The notes under the pieces: generated by a model
What the model was told of the DNA's origin: nothing
What the model saw: only the letters and a program-made list of their open reading frames with translations
Database searches by the model: none
Shown here: one piece after another, positions 50,393 through 58,730 of the stretch
Numbering within the stretch: the first letter of the stretch is position 1
How the letters are laid out: the number at the start of each line of letters is the position of its first letter
NCBI RefSeq assembly: GCF_004793545.1
Contig: NZ_SRYA01000012.1
Location: forward strand, 47,849-111,848
DNA from: Petralouisia muris
GTDB taxonomy: Bacteria; Bacillota; Clostridia; Lachnospirales; Lachnospiraceae
Reading direction: 5' to 3'
Length of the DNA: 64,000 nucleotides
Position numbers and translations under genes: made by a program

Positions 50393-52594
50393 CTATTCTA
50401 CTCCTCGTTTCCAGTGCCCGTTGGTATAATCCTGCAGATATTTCTCACGGCTGTCTCCCTGGGAGGATACGGCCTGCCTGTAACATGCAAAAATCTGTTC
50501 TGCCTCTCCTCTCTTCTCTGTGGTAAAGGAAAGCCTTACCGATTCCGGCTTCAGCAAACGTATCTCTTTCATATGATGCAGCAAAGACAGCGGACTTACA
50601 TTATAAATAATATTATAGCAATCGCTGCATTGATTCCTCACCGGAAACAATTTCCCATAACGATCTTTCAACTGTAAAATCCCTGGCTTACGGTCGCATT
50701 CTGATGTGTTTTTATGTAAACACTGACTGCTGATCATCAACGGCTGACGGCCATAAAGAATCATTTCTCCCTTCTGCCAGTCCAGCTTCTTTAATTCCTT
50801 AAGGTTTAATTCCACTGGAAGGGTCAGATGAACCAGGGACAGTTCTTCCCAAGCCAGAACCGCTTCTTTGGAATATCCGTACAACTGATAATCTCCCTGA
50901 ACCTGTTGAGAATTAACCCCCATTTCCTTCAGAAACTGAATCTCCTCCAGATTCCGCACCAGATATCCGTCTGCAAATGGGGCTATTTCCTGCCAGCGGC
51001 TGTAAAACCAACGGGCAGCTTTCATTCGGAACATATGCGGAAGGGCCAGATAGCATTCTTTTCCTGCTTCCCGGATGCGCGCCGACAGACTGCGCAATTG
51101 TTCTGTGAGAATCTCTCTGGAACAGAGAAAAGATTCCAGATAAATCCGATCCGTTTCCGGCTGACTTAAGGCAACTTTCAGCTGTTCTGAAGTTTCTGCC
51201 AGAACATGAAGCTTTATCTCTTTTTCCCGGACAGGATTCACAATATCCTTCGGCAAGCATTCTGCTGCCAAAGCCTCTTCTTTTCTTCGGTACTTTTTCA
51301 GAATTTCCTCCTGCAGCCGTTCCAGTCCGTCTCTGCGAAGCTGATTCAGTTCTCCAACCGGAAGAAATACAGATTCTCCCAGTTCCACTTTCATTTCTTC
51401 AAATATAAAGGGGGTATTTCCGGTTTTTTGTATTCTTTCCAGAACCCCTTCCTCTGTCAGCGGCTGCTTCACCGCCGGCTGCACCGGTTTACCTGTCACT
51501 TCCACCTGAATATCCTTATAGTTTAACATAAGATACGCCGGAGTTTCCTGAAAAAGTCTTAAGGTTCCTTTGATTTTTTCTTTCTGTTCCGGTAATGTTT
51601 CCTTAGGATTTTTTAGAATTTCTTTTCCTTTTTCATGCGAAGGCTTCCGAAAAGTAATCATATTTTTCCCATTTTGCCTGGTATAATATCCATCGGTAAA
51701 TCCGCAGCGGTTACCCAAATCTTTCAAACGTTTCCTGTCCTCTTCTTCTGCCTGATATCCCTGTCCGTTATTCTCTTCATATCTGTCCAGGTATTTTCGG
51801 TAAATTCCCGTTACTCCGGCCGCATATTCCGCCTGCTTCATCCGCCCTTCAATTTTAAAAGAATACACTCCGCTTTGAATCATCTGGGGAATCAGGTCAA
51901 CGGCGCACAAATCCTTCATGCTCAGCAGATAGTTTCCTGAAACTTTCCCGGATGGTTCTTTCGCTTCGCTTTGCAGCTCATAGGGCAGACGGCAGGGCTG
52001 CGCACACCGTCCCCGATTTCCGCTTCTGCCTCCAATCATACTGCTTAGCAGGCACTGCCCCGAATAGCCGTAACAGAGGGCTCCATGGACAAAGCATTCA
52101 ATTTCAGCCCCAGTCTCCTGATAAATATGGGAAATTTCCTCCAGTGAAAGCTCCCTTGCCAACACAATCCGGCTGCATCCTGCCTCCAGCATAAGCTTTG
52201 CGCCGTAAGCTCCGGTAATCGTCATCTGTGTACTGGCATGAATGGGCAAATGCGGAAAATGGTTTCGAATATACCGAAACGCCCCAAGATCCTGTACAAT
52301 TACTCCATCCAGTCCTGCTTCATAAAGAGGCTTAAGATATTCATAAAGTTCCTGAACTTCATATTCCTTTAAGAGCGTATTAACCGTAAGGTAAAAGCGC
52401 TTTCCCCTCAGATGAAGATAGTCTAAAGCTTCCAGCAGTTCTTTTTCCGTAAAATTATCGGCATAGGCCCTTGCACCGAATTTACTTCCTGCCCCATACA
52501 CGGCGTCTGCCCCCGCATTTGCCACTGCTTTTAAAATATCGAAAGAGCCTGCTGGCGCTAAAAGTTCTGTGTTTTTTCTGAAATTTCTGTCCAT
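50393..52594 (-). CDS. U32 family peptidase, DUF3656-containing
   Basis: 733 residues. The N-terminal U32 domain has ELLAPAGSFDILKAVANAGA and GADAVYGAGSKFGARAY; the conserved Cys cluster CFVHGALCYGYSGQCLLSS and GRCAQPCRLPY is present, and a DUF3656 middle domain follows. Proteins with these Cys motifs act in RNA hydroxylation or collagen degradation; the tRNA/rRNA-modification type is more likely here. AAGGAG precedes the ATG. Confidence 0.88.
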   Translation of the reverse strand: MDRNFRKNTELLAPAGSFDILKAVANAGADAVYGAGSKFGARAYADNFTEKELLEALDYLHLRGKRFYLTVNTLLKEYEVQELYEYLKPLYEAGLDGVIVQDLGAFRYIRNHFPHLPIHASTQMTITGAYGAKLMLEAGCSRIVLARELSLEEISHIYQETGAEIECFVHGALCYGYSGQCLLSSMIGGRSGNRGRCAQPCRLPYELQSEAKEPSGKVSGNYLLSMKDLCAVDLIPQMIQSGVYSFKIEGRMKQAEYAAGVTGIYRKYLDRYEENNGQGYQAEEEDRKRLKDLGNRCGFTDGYYTRQNGKNMITFRKPSHEKGKEILKNPKETLPEQKEKIKGTLRLFQETPAYLMLNYKDIQVEVTGKPVQPAVKQPLTEEGVLERIQKTGNTPFIFEEMKVELGESVFLPVGELNQLRRDGLERLQEEILKKYRRKEEALAAECLPKDIVNPVREKEIKLHVLAETSEQLKVALSQPETDRIYLESFLCSREILTEQLRSLSARIREAGKECYLALPHMFRMKAARWFYSRWQEIAPFADGYLVRNLEEIQFLKEMGVNSQQVQGDYQLYGYSKEAVLAWEELSLVHLTLPVELNLKELKKLDWQKGEMILYGRQPLMISSQCLHKNTSECDRKPGILQLKDRYGKLFPVRNQCSDCYNIIYNVSPLSLLHHMKEIRLLKPESVRLSFTTEKRGEAEQIFACYRQAVSSQGDSREKYLQDYTNGHWKRGVE

Positions 52595-52610
52595 ACTTCT
52601 GCTCCTTAAG

Positions 52611-52657
52611 AGAAAAGCGGCTCAAGAAGCCTGCTTTGCCTTGAGCCGCCTTTCTCT
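52611..52657 (-). terminator. Strong hairpin between zapA and the U32 peptidase gene
   Basis: A 17-bp stem (52611-52627 with 52641-52657) with one mismatch, followed on the minus strand by TTTTCTC partly inside the stem. It ends zapA, yet lies only about 17 bases before the next start codon. Confidence 0.75.
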
Positions 52658-52700
52658 AACGAAATAATTGAAACGCCGCAAGGCGCCTGCCATTGCCATT

Positions 52701-53378
52701 TTATTCCGCCTTGTTCTCCGTTTTCCCGAAATCATGCTGTTTCTCTGCTGAATTTCCATTGGGATGATTCTGAGTTCCCGCTGAATGCTCATTAGAATTA
52801 TTCCTCTGTCCCGCTGGATTTCCATTGGGATGATTCTGAGTTCCCGCTGAATGCTCATTAGAATTATTCCTCTGTCCCGTTGGCGTTGAATTCCCATTGG
52901 AACCATTTTGTTTTCCAGCAGGATTCCCGCTGGAACTATTCTTCTCAGGGGCTGCTTGTCCCTTAACCTTCCCCAGCAATGCATCTTCCAGAGCAGCTTC
53001 CAGCTTTGATTTCTGCAGCAGCAGCTTCCGGTTCTCCTTTGACAATTGTGTTGCTTCTTTCTCACTGCTTTCCGCTTTAATTCTCAGAGAAATTAATTCA
53101 TGTTTTGCTTCATAAAGTTCTTTTTCCTTTTCCTTTACATCCTGATCTAATTTCTCCGCCTGTTCCTTCGCCTTAAAATAATCGTCTGCAATGTTAAGCT
53201 CCACCAAAGTAGACTTCATCTCTCCCGGCAAACGCCGAAACTGCTCCATTTCATCAAACTCATTTATTTTACTATTAATATAATTAGCCACTCTTTGCAG
53301 GTAGTCTTCACTTTCGTAACCGCTTAATGTGTAAATTTTTCCTCCAATCAACACATCGGCACTGGTTTTTGCTGACAT
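52701..53378 (-). CDS. zapA: ZapA-like cell division protein with long repeat tail
   Basis: 225 residues; normal ZapA is about 90-110. Residues 5-90 are the ZapA domain (ADVLIGGKIYTLSGYESEDY, then LQRVANYINSKI) and a coiled coil follows to about residue 150. The C-terminal 75 residues are Asn/Gly/Ser/His-rich and include two tandem 22-residue units. It promotes FtsZ ring assembly. GGAGAGG precedes the ATG at 53378; the frame opens at 53420. Confidence 0.88.
   Translation of the reverse strand: MSAKTSADVLIGGKIYTLSGYESEDYLQRVANYINSKINEFDEMEQFRRLPGEMKSTLVELNIADDYFKAKEQAEKLDQDVKEKEKELYEAKHELISLRIKAESSEKEATQLSKENRKLLLQKSKLEAALEDALLGKVKGQAAPEKNSSSGNPAGKQNGSNGNSTPTGQRNNSNEHSAGTQNHPNGNPAGQRNNSNEHSAGTQNHPNGNSAEKQHDFGKTENKAE
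52752..52883 (-). repeat. 66-bp tandem repeat within zapA
   Basis: Two nearly identical 66-bp units (52752-52817 and 52818-52883), in frame, with related half-units on both sides. Each encodes 22 residues containing QRNNSNEHSAGTQNHPNGN. Confidence 0.85.
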
Positions 53379-53449
53379 ATATTCATCCTCTCCTGATTTA
53401 ATCTGTTCCATGTGTTTCATTATAACTGATTTTTCCAGAAAAACAAATA

Positions 53450-54442
53450 CTATTTTGCAATTCCAAAATGTTGATAAGCAAAATCAGTGGCAACCCTGCC
53501 TTTGGGCGTACGGTTCACAAACCCGTTTTTCACCAGATAAGGTTCATATACATCCTCAATGGTTCCTGCATCTTCCCCCAAAGACGCTGCAAGAGTATCC
53601 AGTCCCACCGGACCGCCCTGAAACTTCTCAATCATAGTCAGCAGGATGTTCCGGTCATTCTGATCCAGTCCGAATTTGTCCACTTCCAGTAAATCCAGTG
53701 CAAAAACTGCCACTTCCCTGTTAATTTTCCCATCATATTTTACCTGGGCAAAATCCCGCACCCGTTTCAGAAGGCGGTTGGCAAGTCTGGGCGTTCCTCG
53801 GGATCTTCTTGCCAGCTCAAACGCCCCTTCTTCATCAATTTCCACTTCCAGTTTCACTGCTGAATGCAGGATAATTGTTTTTAATTCCTCCGGATTATAA
53901 AATTCCAGATGATCCACAACCCCAAACCGATCCCGCAGAGGCGCAGACAACAGCCCCGCCCTTGTGGTAGCCCCTACCAGCGTAAAATGGGGCAGATCCA
54001 GACGAATAGACCTGGCTGTCGCCCCCTTTCCAATCATAATGTCAATGACATAATCCTCCATGGCAGGATAAAGAACCTCCTCCACCTGCCGGTTCAGACG
54101 GTGAATTTCATCTACAAATAAAATATCCCCTTCCTGCAGGCCGCTTAAAATCGCCGCCATTTCTCCAGGTTTCCCAATGGCAGGTCCAGAAGTGATTTTC
54201 ATATGTACATTCATTTCATTGGCGATAATTCCCGCCAGTGTGGTTTTTCCAAGACCCGGAGGGCCGTAAAACAGCACGTGATCCAGAGACTCTCCTCTCT
54301 GTTTTGCCGCTTCGATGTAGATTTTCAGCGTCTTCTTCGCCTTTTCCTGTCCAATGTACTCTTCCAGTCTCTGGGGCCGCAGGCTGGTTTCTATTTTCAG
54401 ATCCTCTTCCTGAATCTGGGTGGAAATGACACGTTTTTCCAT
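53450..54442 (-). CDS. ruvB: Holliday junction branch-migration ATPase RuvB
   Basis: 330 residues. Walker [10 protein letters not shown], Walker [11 protein letters not shown], sensor [13 protein letters not shown], and the C-terminal winged helix [13 protein letters not shown] are all present. It drives branch migration with RuvA. The start at 54442 follows AAAGGAA; the frame extends to 54493. It is 63 bp after ruvA. Confidence 0.96.
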   Translation of the reverse strand: MEKRVISTQIQEEDLKIETSLRPQRLEEYIGQEKAKKTLKIYIEAAKQRGESLDHVLFYGPPGLGKTTLAGIIANEMNVHMKITSGPAIGKPGEMAAILSGLQEGDILFVDEIHRLNRQVEEVLYPAMEDYVIDIMIGKGATARSIRLDLPHFTLVGATTRAGLLSAPLRDRFGVVDHLEFYNPEELKTIILHSAVKLEVEIDEEGAFELARRSRGTPRLANRLLKRVRDFAQVKYDGKINREVAVFALDLLEVDKFGLDQNDRNILLTMIEKFQGGPVGLDTLAASLGEDAGTIEDVYEPYLVKNGFVNRTPKGRVATDFAYQHFGIAK

Positions 54443-54505
54443 GAGAAATTTCCTTTCTATATCGTAACAGTTCTTCGAACATGCTTGAAACATAAACTGC
54501 GCGCC

Positions 54506-55111
54506 TTAAATCATCTGCTTTAAGGCTGCTTTCAGCACTTCCTCAACTGTAATATCCGGAACCAGTTCCACGCCACTGACCGCCTTGAATGCTTCTGCAG
54601 AAGAATAACCTAAGGCCGTCAGCGCCTGTACTGCTTCGCTCTTAACGCCGGAAAGAGAATCATTCTGTTTTGCTGAAATATTTGCCTGCTTCTGTTCCAC
54701 AACGTCTTCCAGCTTTAACTTATCCTTTAATTCCAGAATGACCCTCTGGGCTGTTTTATTGCCAATGCCAGGCGCTTTGGCAATGGCTTTGGCATCCTCT
54801 CCCAGAACTGCAAAGCGAAGGTCGTCCGGCGTCATAACCGTTAAAACCGCCAGGGCGCCTTTGGGGCCGATGCCGCTGACTCCCAGCAATAACCGGAAGA
54901 TGTTCAGGTCATCCCTGGTCAGAAAGCCATACAGCTCCATCAGTTCTTCTTTTACATGAAGGTAGGTATATATTTTCACGGTCTGGCCTGTTCCGGTAAA
55001 ATTATCAATCATACTGGCCGGAATATGTACGTTATAACCAATGTGATTCACTTCAACTACAATGGTATCCTCCAAAATCTCAACCAGTTCGCCTTTCAGA
55101 TAAGAATACAT
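54506..55111 (-). CDS. ruvA: Holliday junction DNA-binding protein RuvA
   Basis: 201 residues. The OB-fold start (MYSYLKGELVEILEDTIVVE), two helix-hairpin-helix motifs (LLGVSGIGPKGALAVL, then APGIGNKTAQRVILELKDKL) and a C-terminal RuvB-binding domain are seen. It targets RuvB to junctions. No ruvC lies nearby. Confidence 0.96.
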   Translation of the reverse strand: MYSYLKGELVEILEDTIVVEVNHIGYNVHIPASMIDNFTGTGQTVKIYTYLHVKEELMELYGFLTRDDLNIFRLLLGVSGIGPKGALAVLTVMTPDDLRFAVLGEDAKAIAKAPGIGNKTAQRVILELKDKLKLEDVVEQKQANISAKQNDSLSGVKSEAVQALTALGYSSAEAFKAVSGVELVPDITVEEVLKAALKQMI

Positions 55112-55175
55112 ATCTCTCCTTTTATCCCTTTCACTATAAACAATTCTAACAACCTGAACTTCATGTTACACAAAA

Positions 55176-56624
55176 TCATTCTACTGCCTCGCCGTAAAAG
55201 TAAAAGCCTTTGCATTCCTTTAATTTCACGTGAATAATTTTACCAATCATTTCCTCTGTTCCAGGCAGATGCACAACAAAGTTGCTGCTTAATCTTCCGG
55301 TTACCAGAGTTTTATCCTGTTCATTCACCTCTTCCACCAGAACAGGCTCCGTCTTTCCAGTATAGGCGCTTGCTTTCTTGGCAGCAATCCGCTGCACTTC
55401 TTTTAAAAGCCTCTGAAACCGTTCCTTTACCACATCTTCCGGAATCTGGTCCCCTTTCGCTGCTGCCGGCGTTCCAGTGCGTTTGGAATAAATAAAGGTA
55501 AAAGCGCTTTCATATCCCACCTGTTTCACCATGTCCATAGTCTCCAGAAAATCCTCTTCCGTCTCGCCGGGAAATCCCACAATAATGTCTGTGGTCAGCG
55601 CGATATCCGGCACCGCCTTCCGAAGCTTTTCCACCAGGGATAAATACTGCTCTTTTCCATACTGACGATTCATCTCTTTCAAAATGCGGCTGCTGCCAGA
55701 CTGAAGAGGCAGATGCAGATGACGGCATATCTTTTCTGAGTTCCTCATCACTTCAATCAATTCCTCAGACAAATCCTTGGGGTGGGAGGTCATAAACCGG
55801 ATTCGTTTAATTCCTTCAATCTTCTCTATTCTTCTGAGCAATTCTGCGAAAGTTATTGGTTCTTTTAAGTTTTTACCATATGAATTCACATTCTGTCCCA
55901 GAAGCATAACTTCCACAACGCCGTCTGCCGCAAGCTTTTCAATTTCCAGAAGAATATCCTCCGGCTTCCGGCTCCTCTCTCTCCCCCGGACATAAGGAAC
56001 AATGCAATAACTGCAGAAATTATTGCATCCAAACATAATATTAACTCCTGATTTAAAATTATATTTTCTCTCCACAGGCAGATCTTCCACAATTTTATCG
56101 GTATCTTTCCAGATATCAATAACCATTCCCTTCTGCATCAGGGAAGTCTCCAATAATTCTGCAAATTTATAAATATTATGGGTGCCGAATACCAAATTGA
56201 CAAAAGGATAACTCCTTTGCAATTTCTCAATCACTTCCGGCTCCTGCATCATACAGCCGCAAAGAGCAATCTTCATATGAGGATGGCATTTCTTATAAGC
56301 GTTCAGATATCCAAGCCGTCCCCAGACTTTATTATTTGCATTTTCCCGTACCGTGCAGGTATTATAGAGGACAAAATCAGCTTCCTCGTTGTCCGACTGT
56401 TCAAATCCAATATTTTCCAGAATCCCCATCAGCTTCTCAGAATCCCTGGCATTCATCTGACAGCCGAAGGTCTGAATGCAGGCGGCAGGCCGGCGGCCCT
56501 TTTGCTCTATAAAATCCTGTACCCAGTTCCGGCATTTTGCCATATAGTAGTACTGTCTGGCCGGTTCTTCTGAAGGGGGATCTGAATTTATGTCTATTTT
56601 ATCTAAATCAACTTCATTATACAT
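55176..56624 (-). CDS. miaB: tRNA methylthiotransferase MiaB
   Basis: 482 residues. UPF0004 domain with CIQTFGCQMNARDSE, then Cys residues for the second cluster; radical SAM motif CNNFCSYC (CxxxCxxC) near residue 200; C-terminal TRAM domain. It adds a methylthio group to i6A37 of tRNA. Length and the QMN signature separate it from MtaB and RimO. It is 64 bp upstream of ruvA. Confidence 0.95.
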   Translation of the reverse strand: MYNEVDLDKIDINSDPPSEEPARQYYYMAKCRNWVQDFIEQKGRRPAACIQTFGCQMNARDSEKLMGILENIGFEQSDNEEADFVLYNTCTVRENANNKVWGRLGYLNAYKKCHPHMKIALCGCMMQEPEVIEKLQRSYPFVNLVFGTHNIYKFAELLETSLMQKGMVIDIWKDTDKIVEDLPVERKYNFKSGVNIMFGCNNFCSYCIVPYVRGRERSRKPEDILLEIEKLAADGVVEVMLLGQNVNSYGKNLKEPITFAELLRRIEKIEGIKRIRFMTSHPKDLSEELIEVMRNSEKICRHLHLPLQSGSSRILKEMNRQYGKEQYLSLVEKLRKAVPDIALTTDIIVGFPGETEEDFLETMDMVKQVGYESAFTFIYSKRTGTPAAAKGDQIPEDVVKERFQRLLKEVQRIAAKKASAYTGKTEPVLVEEVNEQDKTLVTGRLSSNFVVHLPGTEEMIGKIIHVKLKECKGFYFYGEAVE

Positions 56625-56728
56625 TTCTCTTGATATTTTTACCTTTCTATCATGTAATTGTAAAAAGAAACAGTTTTTTACCGTACTGCTTTATGCTCAA
56701 GCGGGATGCTCGTTTCTTTTTATATTTC

Positions 56729-56920
56729 TTAATCCCAATTTACAGCCTCATGTGGTATTGTTCCGTTTATTGCTCTGTCTTCCTGTCCAATTTTTAAGGC
56801 TTCTAATTCTTCCGGTTCAGGAACCACTTTTGGTACAAATTTTACAATTACTCTATACAAAGTATCAATATCCTTTTCCGGAACCAGTTCTATTAAATTT
56901 TTTAATGTTTCCTTACTCAT
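56729..56920 (-). CDS. RelB-like antitoxin
   Basis: 63 residues: MSKETLKNLIELVPEKDIDT, LYRVIVKFVP and a C-terminal acidic tail with IPHEAVNWD. This matches small antitoxins found next to RelE-type toxins in Lachnospiraceae. AGGAGCAGGTG lies before the ATG. It follows the toxin remnant by 16 bp, giving the toxin-then-antitoxin order. Confidence 0.7.
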   Translation of the reverse strand: MSKETLKNLIELVPEKDIDTLYRVIVKFVPKVVPEPEELEALKIGQEDRAINGTIPHEAVNWD

Positions 56921-56936
56921 ATTTTGTCACCTGCTC

Positions 56937-57059
56937 CTATAATCTTTTATACGCTTGTCCTCCTGGAATGATATTGTCAATATATATTATATCATCTTCT
57001 ATTGAAAACAGCACTCTTAAATCTCCAACTCTCAAGCGATATCCACTATCTATTTCCAT
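56937..57059 (-). pseudogene. Remnant of a RelE-type toxin (C-terminal part)
   Basis: 40 codons: DSGYRLRVGDLRVLFSIEDD, then IDNIIPGGQAYKRL, which is the conserved C-terminal half of RelE/ParE toxins. The normal N-terminal half is missing. A frame from 57244 to 57050 could join it if one A were restored in TGGAAATAG (57052-57056 region), but that frame starts inside a promoter and does not look like RelE. The toxin is probably dead. Confidence 0.6.
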
Positions 57060-57164
57060 GCAACTTTTTCAATCATTTCTGGAATTCCTTGTGCAGCATT
57101 TGCCTTTGCTAATGCGCCTTTTAATTTAGCAGTATATTTTTTGCCATCTTCTTGGTAAAAGAAG

Positions 57165-57198
57165 AACCCCTGAATGTACCGTAAATACTTCAAGGGTT
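57165..57198 (-). terminator. Attenuator-like hairpin ahead of the toxin remnant
   Basis: Minus strand: AACCCTTGAA pairs with TTCAGGGGTT (one G-U), with GTA/TAC inside, followed by CTTCTTTTACC. It lies about 40 bases after the predicted transcription start and could end most transcripts. Confidence 0.55.
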
Positions 57199-57243
57199 CA
57201 ACGTTTTGCGCTATAAGAACTTCAATCTCTCTGCCCGTTGGCA

Positions 57244-57272
57244 ATTATAGCATATGCCGTTCCAATTTGCAA
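57244..57272 (-). promoter_or_regulatory. Promoter of the toxin-antitoxin locus
   Basis: Minus strand: TTGCAA (57272-57267), 17 bp, TATAAT (57249-57244), just after the pfk stop. Confidence 0.7.
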
Positions 57273-57292
57273 TATTTTCTGAAAAATTTACT

Positions 57293-58540
57293 TTACAGCT
57301 TCTCCTGGAACCCGGGCTTGTACAAATGACGCGGAATTCCATCTACCATAACTGGTGAAACATCGCCCTGAATCAAAGGCTTCACATAGGTTACAAATTC
57401 ATCTGTCACATAAGTGCCGTCCTTAGTTACCCAATCTCTGGGCACCAGCTTCTCGTCATTGGCAATCTTATGTACATCCTTCACTGCTGTTGTACTCTGA
57501 TAAGGATCGTCAGAAATTCTCTCTAACACCACCATCTTGCCAGTATCGCCTTCATCTGCTGCCTTCACTGCTGCTCCGCCAACCTGGAAAGCCTCCAGAA
57601 TGTCAATACGGGACGCAGAATGGGATGCAGAACGCTGCAAGGTGCTAAGTTCAATAGCACGAGTCTTGCATCCAATCTCTCCTGCCACAAAGTTGGCAAG
57701 ATAAGCGGCTGTTCCAGAAAGCTGTTTGTGTCCGAAAGCATCCACAAAATCCACGCTGTTTCCAAGCTCACACACATATTTTCCATCCGGAATCCTGATT
57801 CCTTCAGAAACCGCCACTACCACAGAAGATTTCTTCTCTAACAGCTTGCGAATCTTTGCAATAAATTTCTCCAGATCAAAGGCCAATTCTGGAAGGTAAA
57901 TCAGGTCAGGACCCGTACTGTCCTCTCCCTTCGCCAATGCCGCCGCTCCTGTAAGCCAGCCTGCGTTACGGCCCATAATCTCGATAATGGTAACCAGTCC
58001 CTTGTTGTACTCCAAACAAAAACTGTCACAGATAATTTCTTTCACGGAAGTGCCAATATATTTCGCTGCGCTTCCGTATCCCGGAGTATGATCCGTCAAT
58101 GCCAAATCATTGTCTATAGTCTTGGGGCATCCGATAAACCGTACCGTCTGTCCGGTAATAATTGCATAATCTGACAATTTCTTAATGGTGTCCATAGAAT
58201 CATTTCCACCGATATAAATAAATGCTTCAATATCAAGCTTATTCAAAATCTCAAAAATCTTCTCATATACGCCCATATCTTCATGGATTTCCGGCAGTTT
58301 ATAACGACAGGAACCCAGATAAGCAGCCGGCGTACGCTTCAAAAGCTCTGCATCCAGCTCATTGGTAATATGCTCTGAAAGATCGATGTACCTTTCCTGA
58401 AGAAGTCCCTGAATTCCGTGCAGCATACCATATACCTTCTTAGCTCCGCGGTCTTTGGCTGTTCTATATACCCCTGCAAGACTGGAATTGATTGCGGCGG
58501 TAGGTCCGCCTGACTGTCCTACGATTACATTGCGTTTCAT
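57293..58540 (-). CDS. 6-phosphofructokinase, probably pyrophosphate-type
   Basis: 415 residues, longer than the 320-residue ATP-PfkA. Motifs: VGQSGGPTAAINSSLAG at the N-terminus, IGGNDSMDT near 105 and PKTIDNDLALTDHTPGYGSA near 140. ATP-PfkA has GGDGS where this has GGNDS, as in pyrophosphate-dependent and related long forms, so the phosphate donor is likely PPi. It phosphorylates fructose 6-phosphate. TTTGGAGGTGCGAAT precedes the ATG. Confidence 0.9.
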   Translation of the reverse strand: MKRNVIVGQSGGPTAAINSSLAGVYRTAKDRGAKKVYGMLHGIQGLLQERYIDLSEHITNELDAELLKRTPAAYLGSCRYKLPEIHEDMGVYEKIFEILNKLDIEAFIYIGGNDSMDTIKKLSDYAIITGQTVRFIGCPKTIDNDLALTDHTPGYGSAAKYIGTSVKEIICDSFCLEYNKGLVTIIEIMGRNAGWLTGAAALAKGEDSTGPDLIYLPELAFDLEKFIAKIRKLLEKKSSVVVAVSEGIRIPDGKYVCELGNSVDFVDAFGHKQLSGTAAYLANFVAGEIGCKTRAIELSTLQRSASHSASRIDILEAFQVGGAAVKAADEGDTGKMVVLERISDDPYQSTTAVKDVHKIANDEKLVPRDWVTKDGTYVTDEFVTYVKPLIQGDVSPVMVDGIPRHLYKPGFQEKL

Positions 58541-58584
58541 ATTCGCACCTCCAAATTTATAGTTTACGCAAACTCATAACAAAT

Positions 58585-58613
58585 ATTATAACAAAAAATC
58601 ATCTGTTGTACAA
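58585..58613 (-). promoter_or_regulatory. Promoter of the phosphofructokinase gene
   Basis: Minus strand: TTGTAC (58613-58608), 17 bp, TATAAT (58590-58585), 45 bp before the start. Confidence 0.7.
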
Positions 58614-58730
58614 GTATATCCACACCCGATTTTCCTATTTATCCTCAAAATATTCTGTCCATCACTGGTTTCCGGAACTCTTTTTCAGAAAAGATGTTTC
58701 AGCCCATAACGAAAACTGAGCAGAAAACCC

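Noticed and set aside
52752..52883. Regular repeats that could suggest CRISPR
   Set aside because: The units are directly adjacent, 66 bp long, in frame within zapA and without spacers.
52622..53065. 147-codon leftward frame overlapping zapA
   Set aside because: It is the out-of-frame shadow of the ZapA repeat region (it repeats IPMEIQ-type units) and runs through the zapA terminator hairpin.
57050..57244. 64-codon frame upstream of the toxin remnant
   Set aside because: Its start lies in the -10 box of a strong promoter and it crosses a terminator-like hairpin; it does not resemble a RelE N-terminus.
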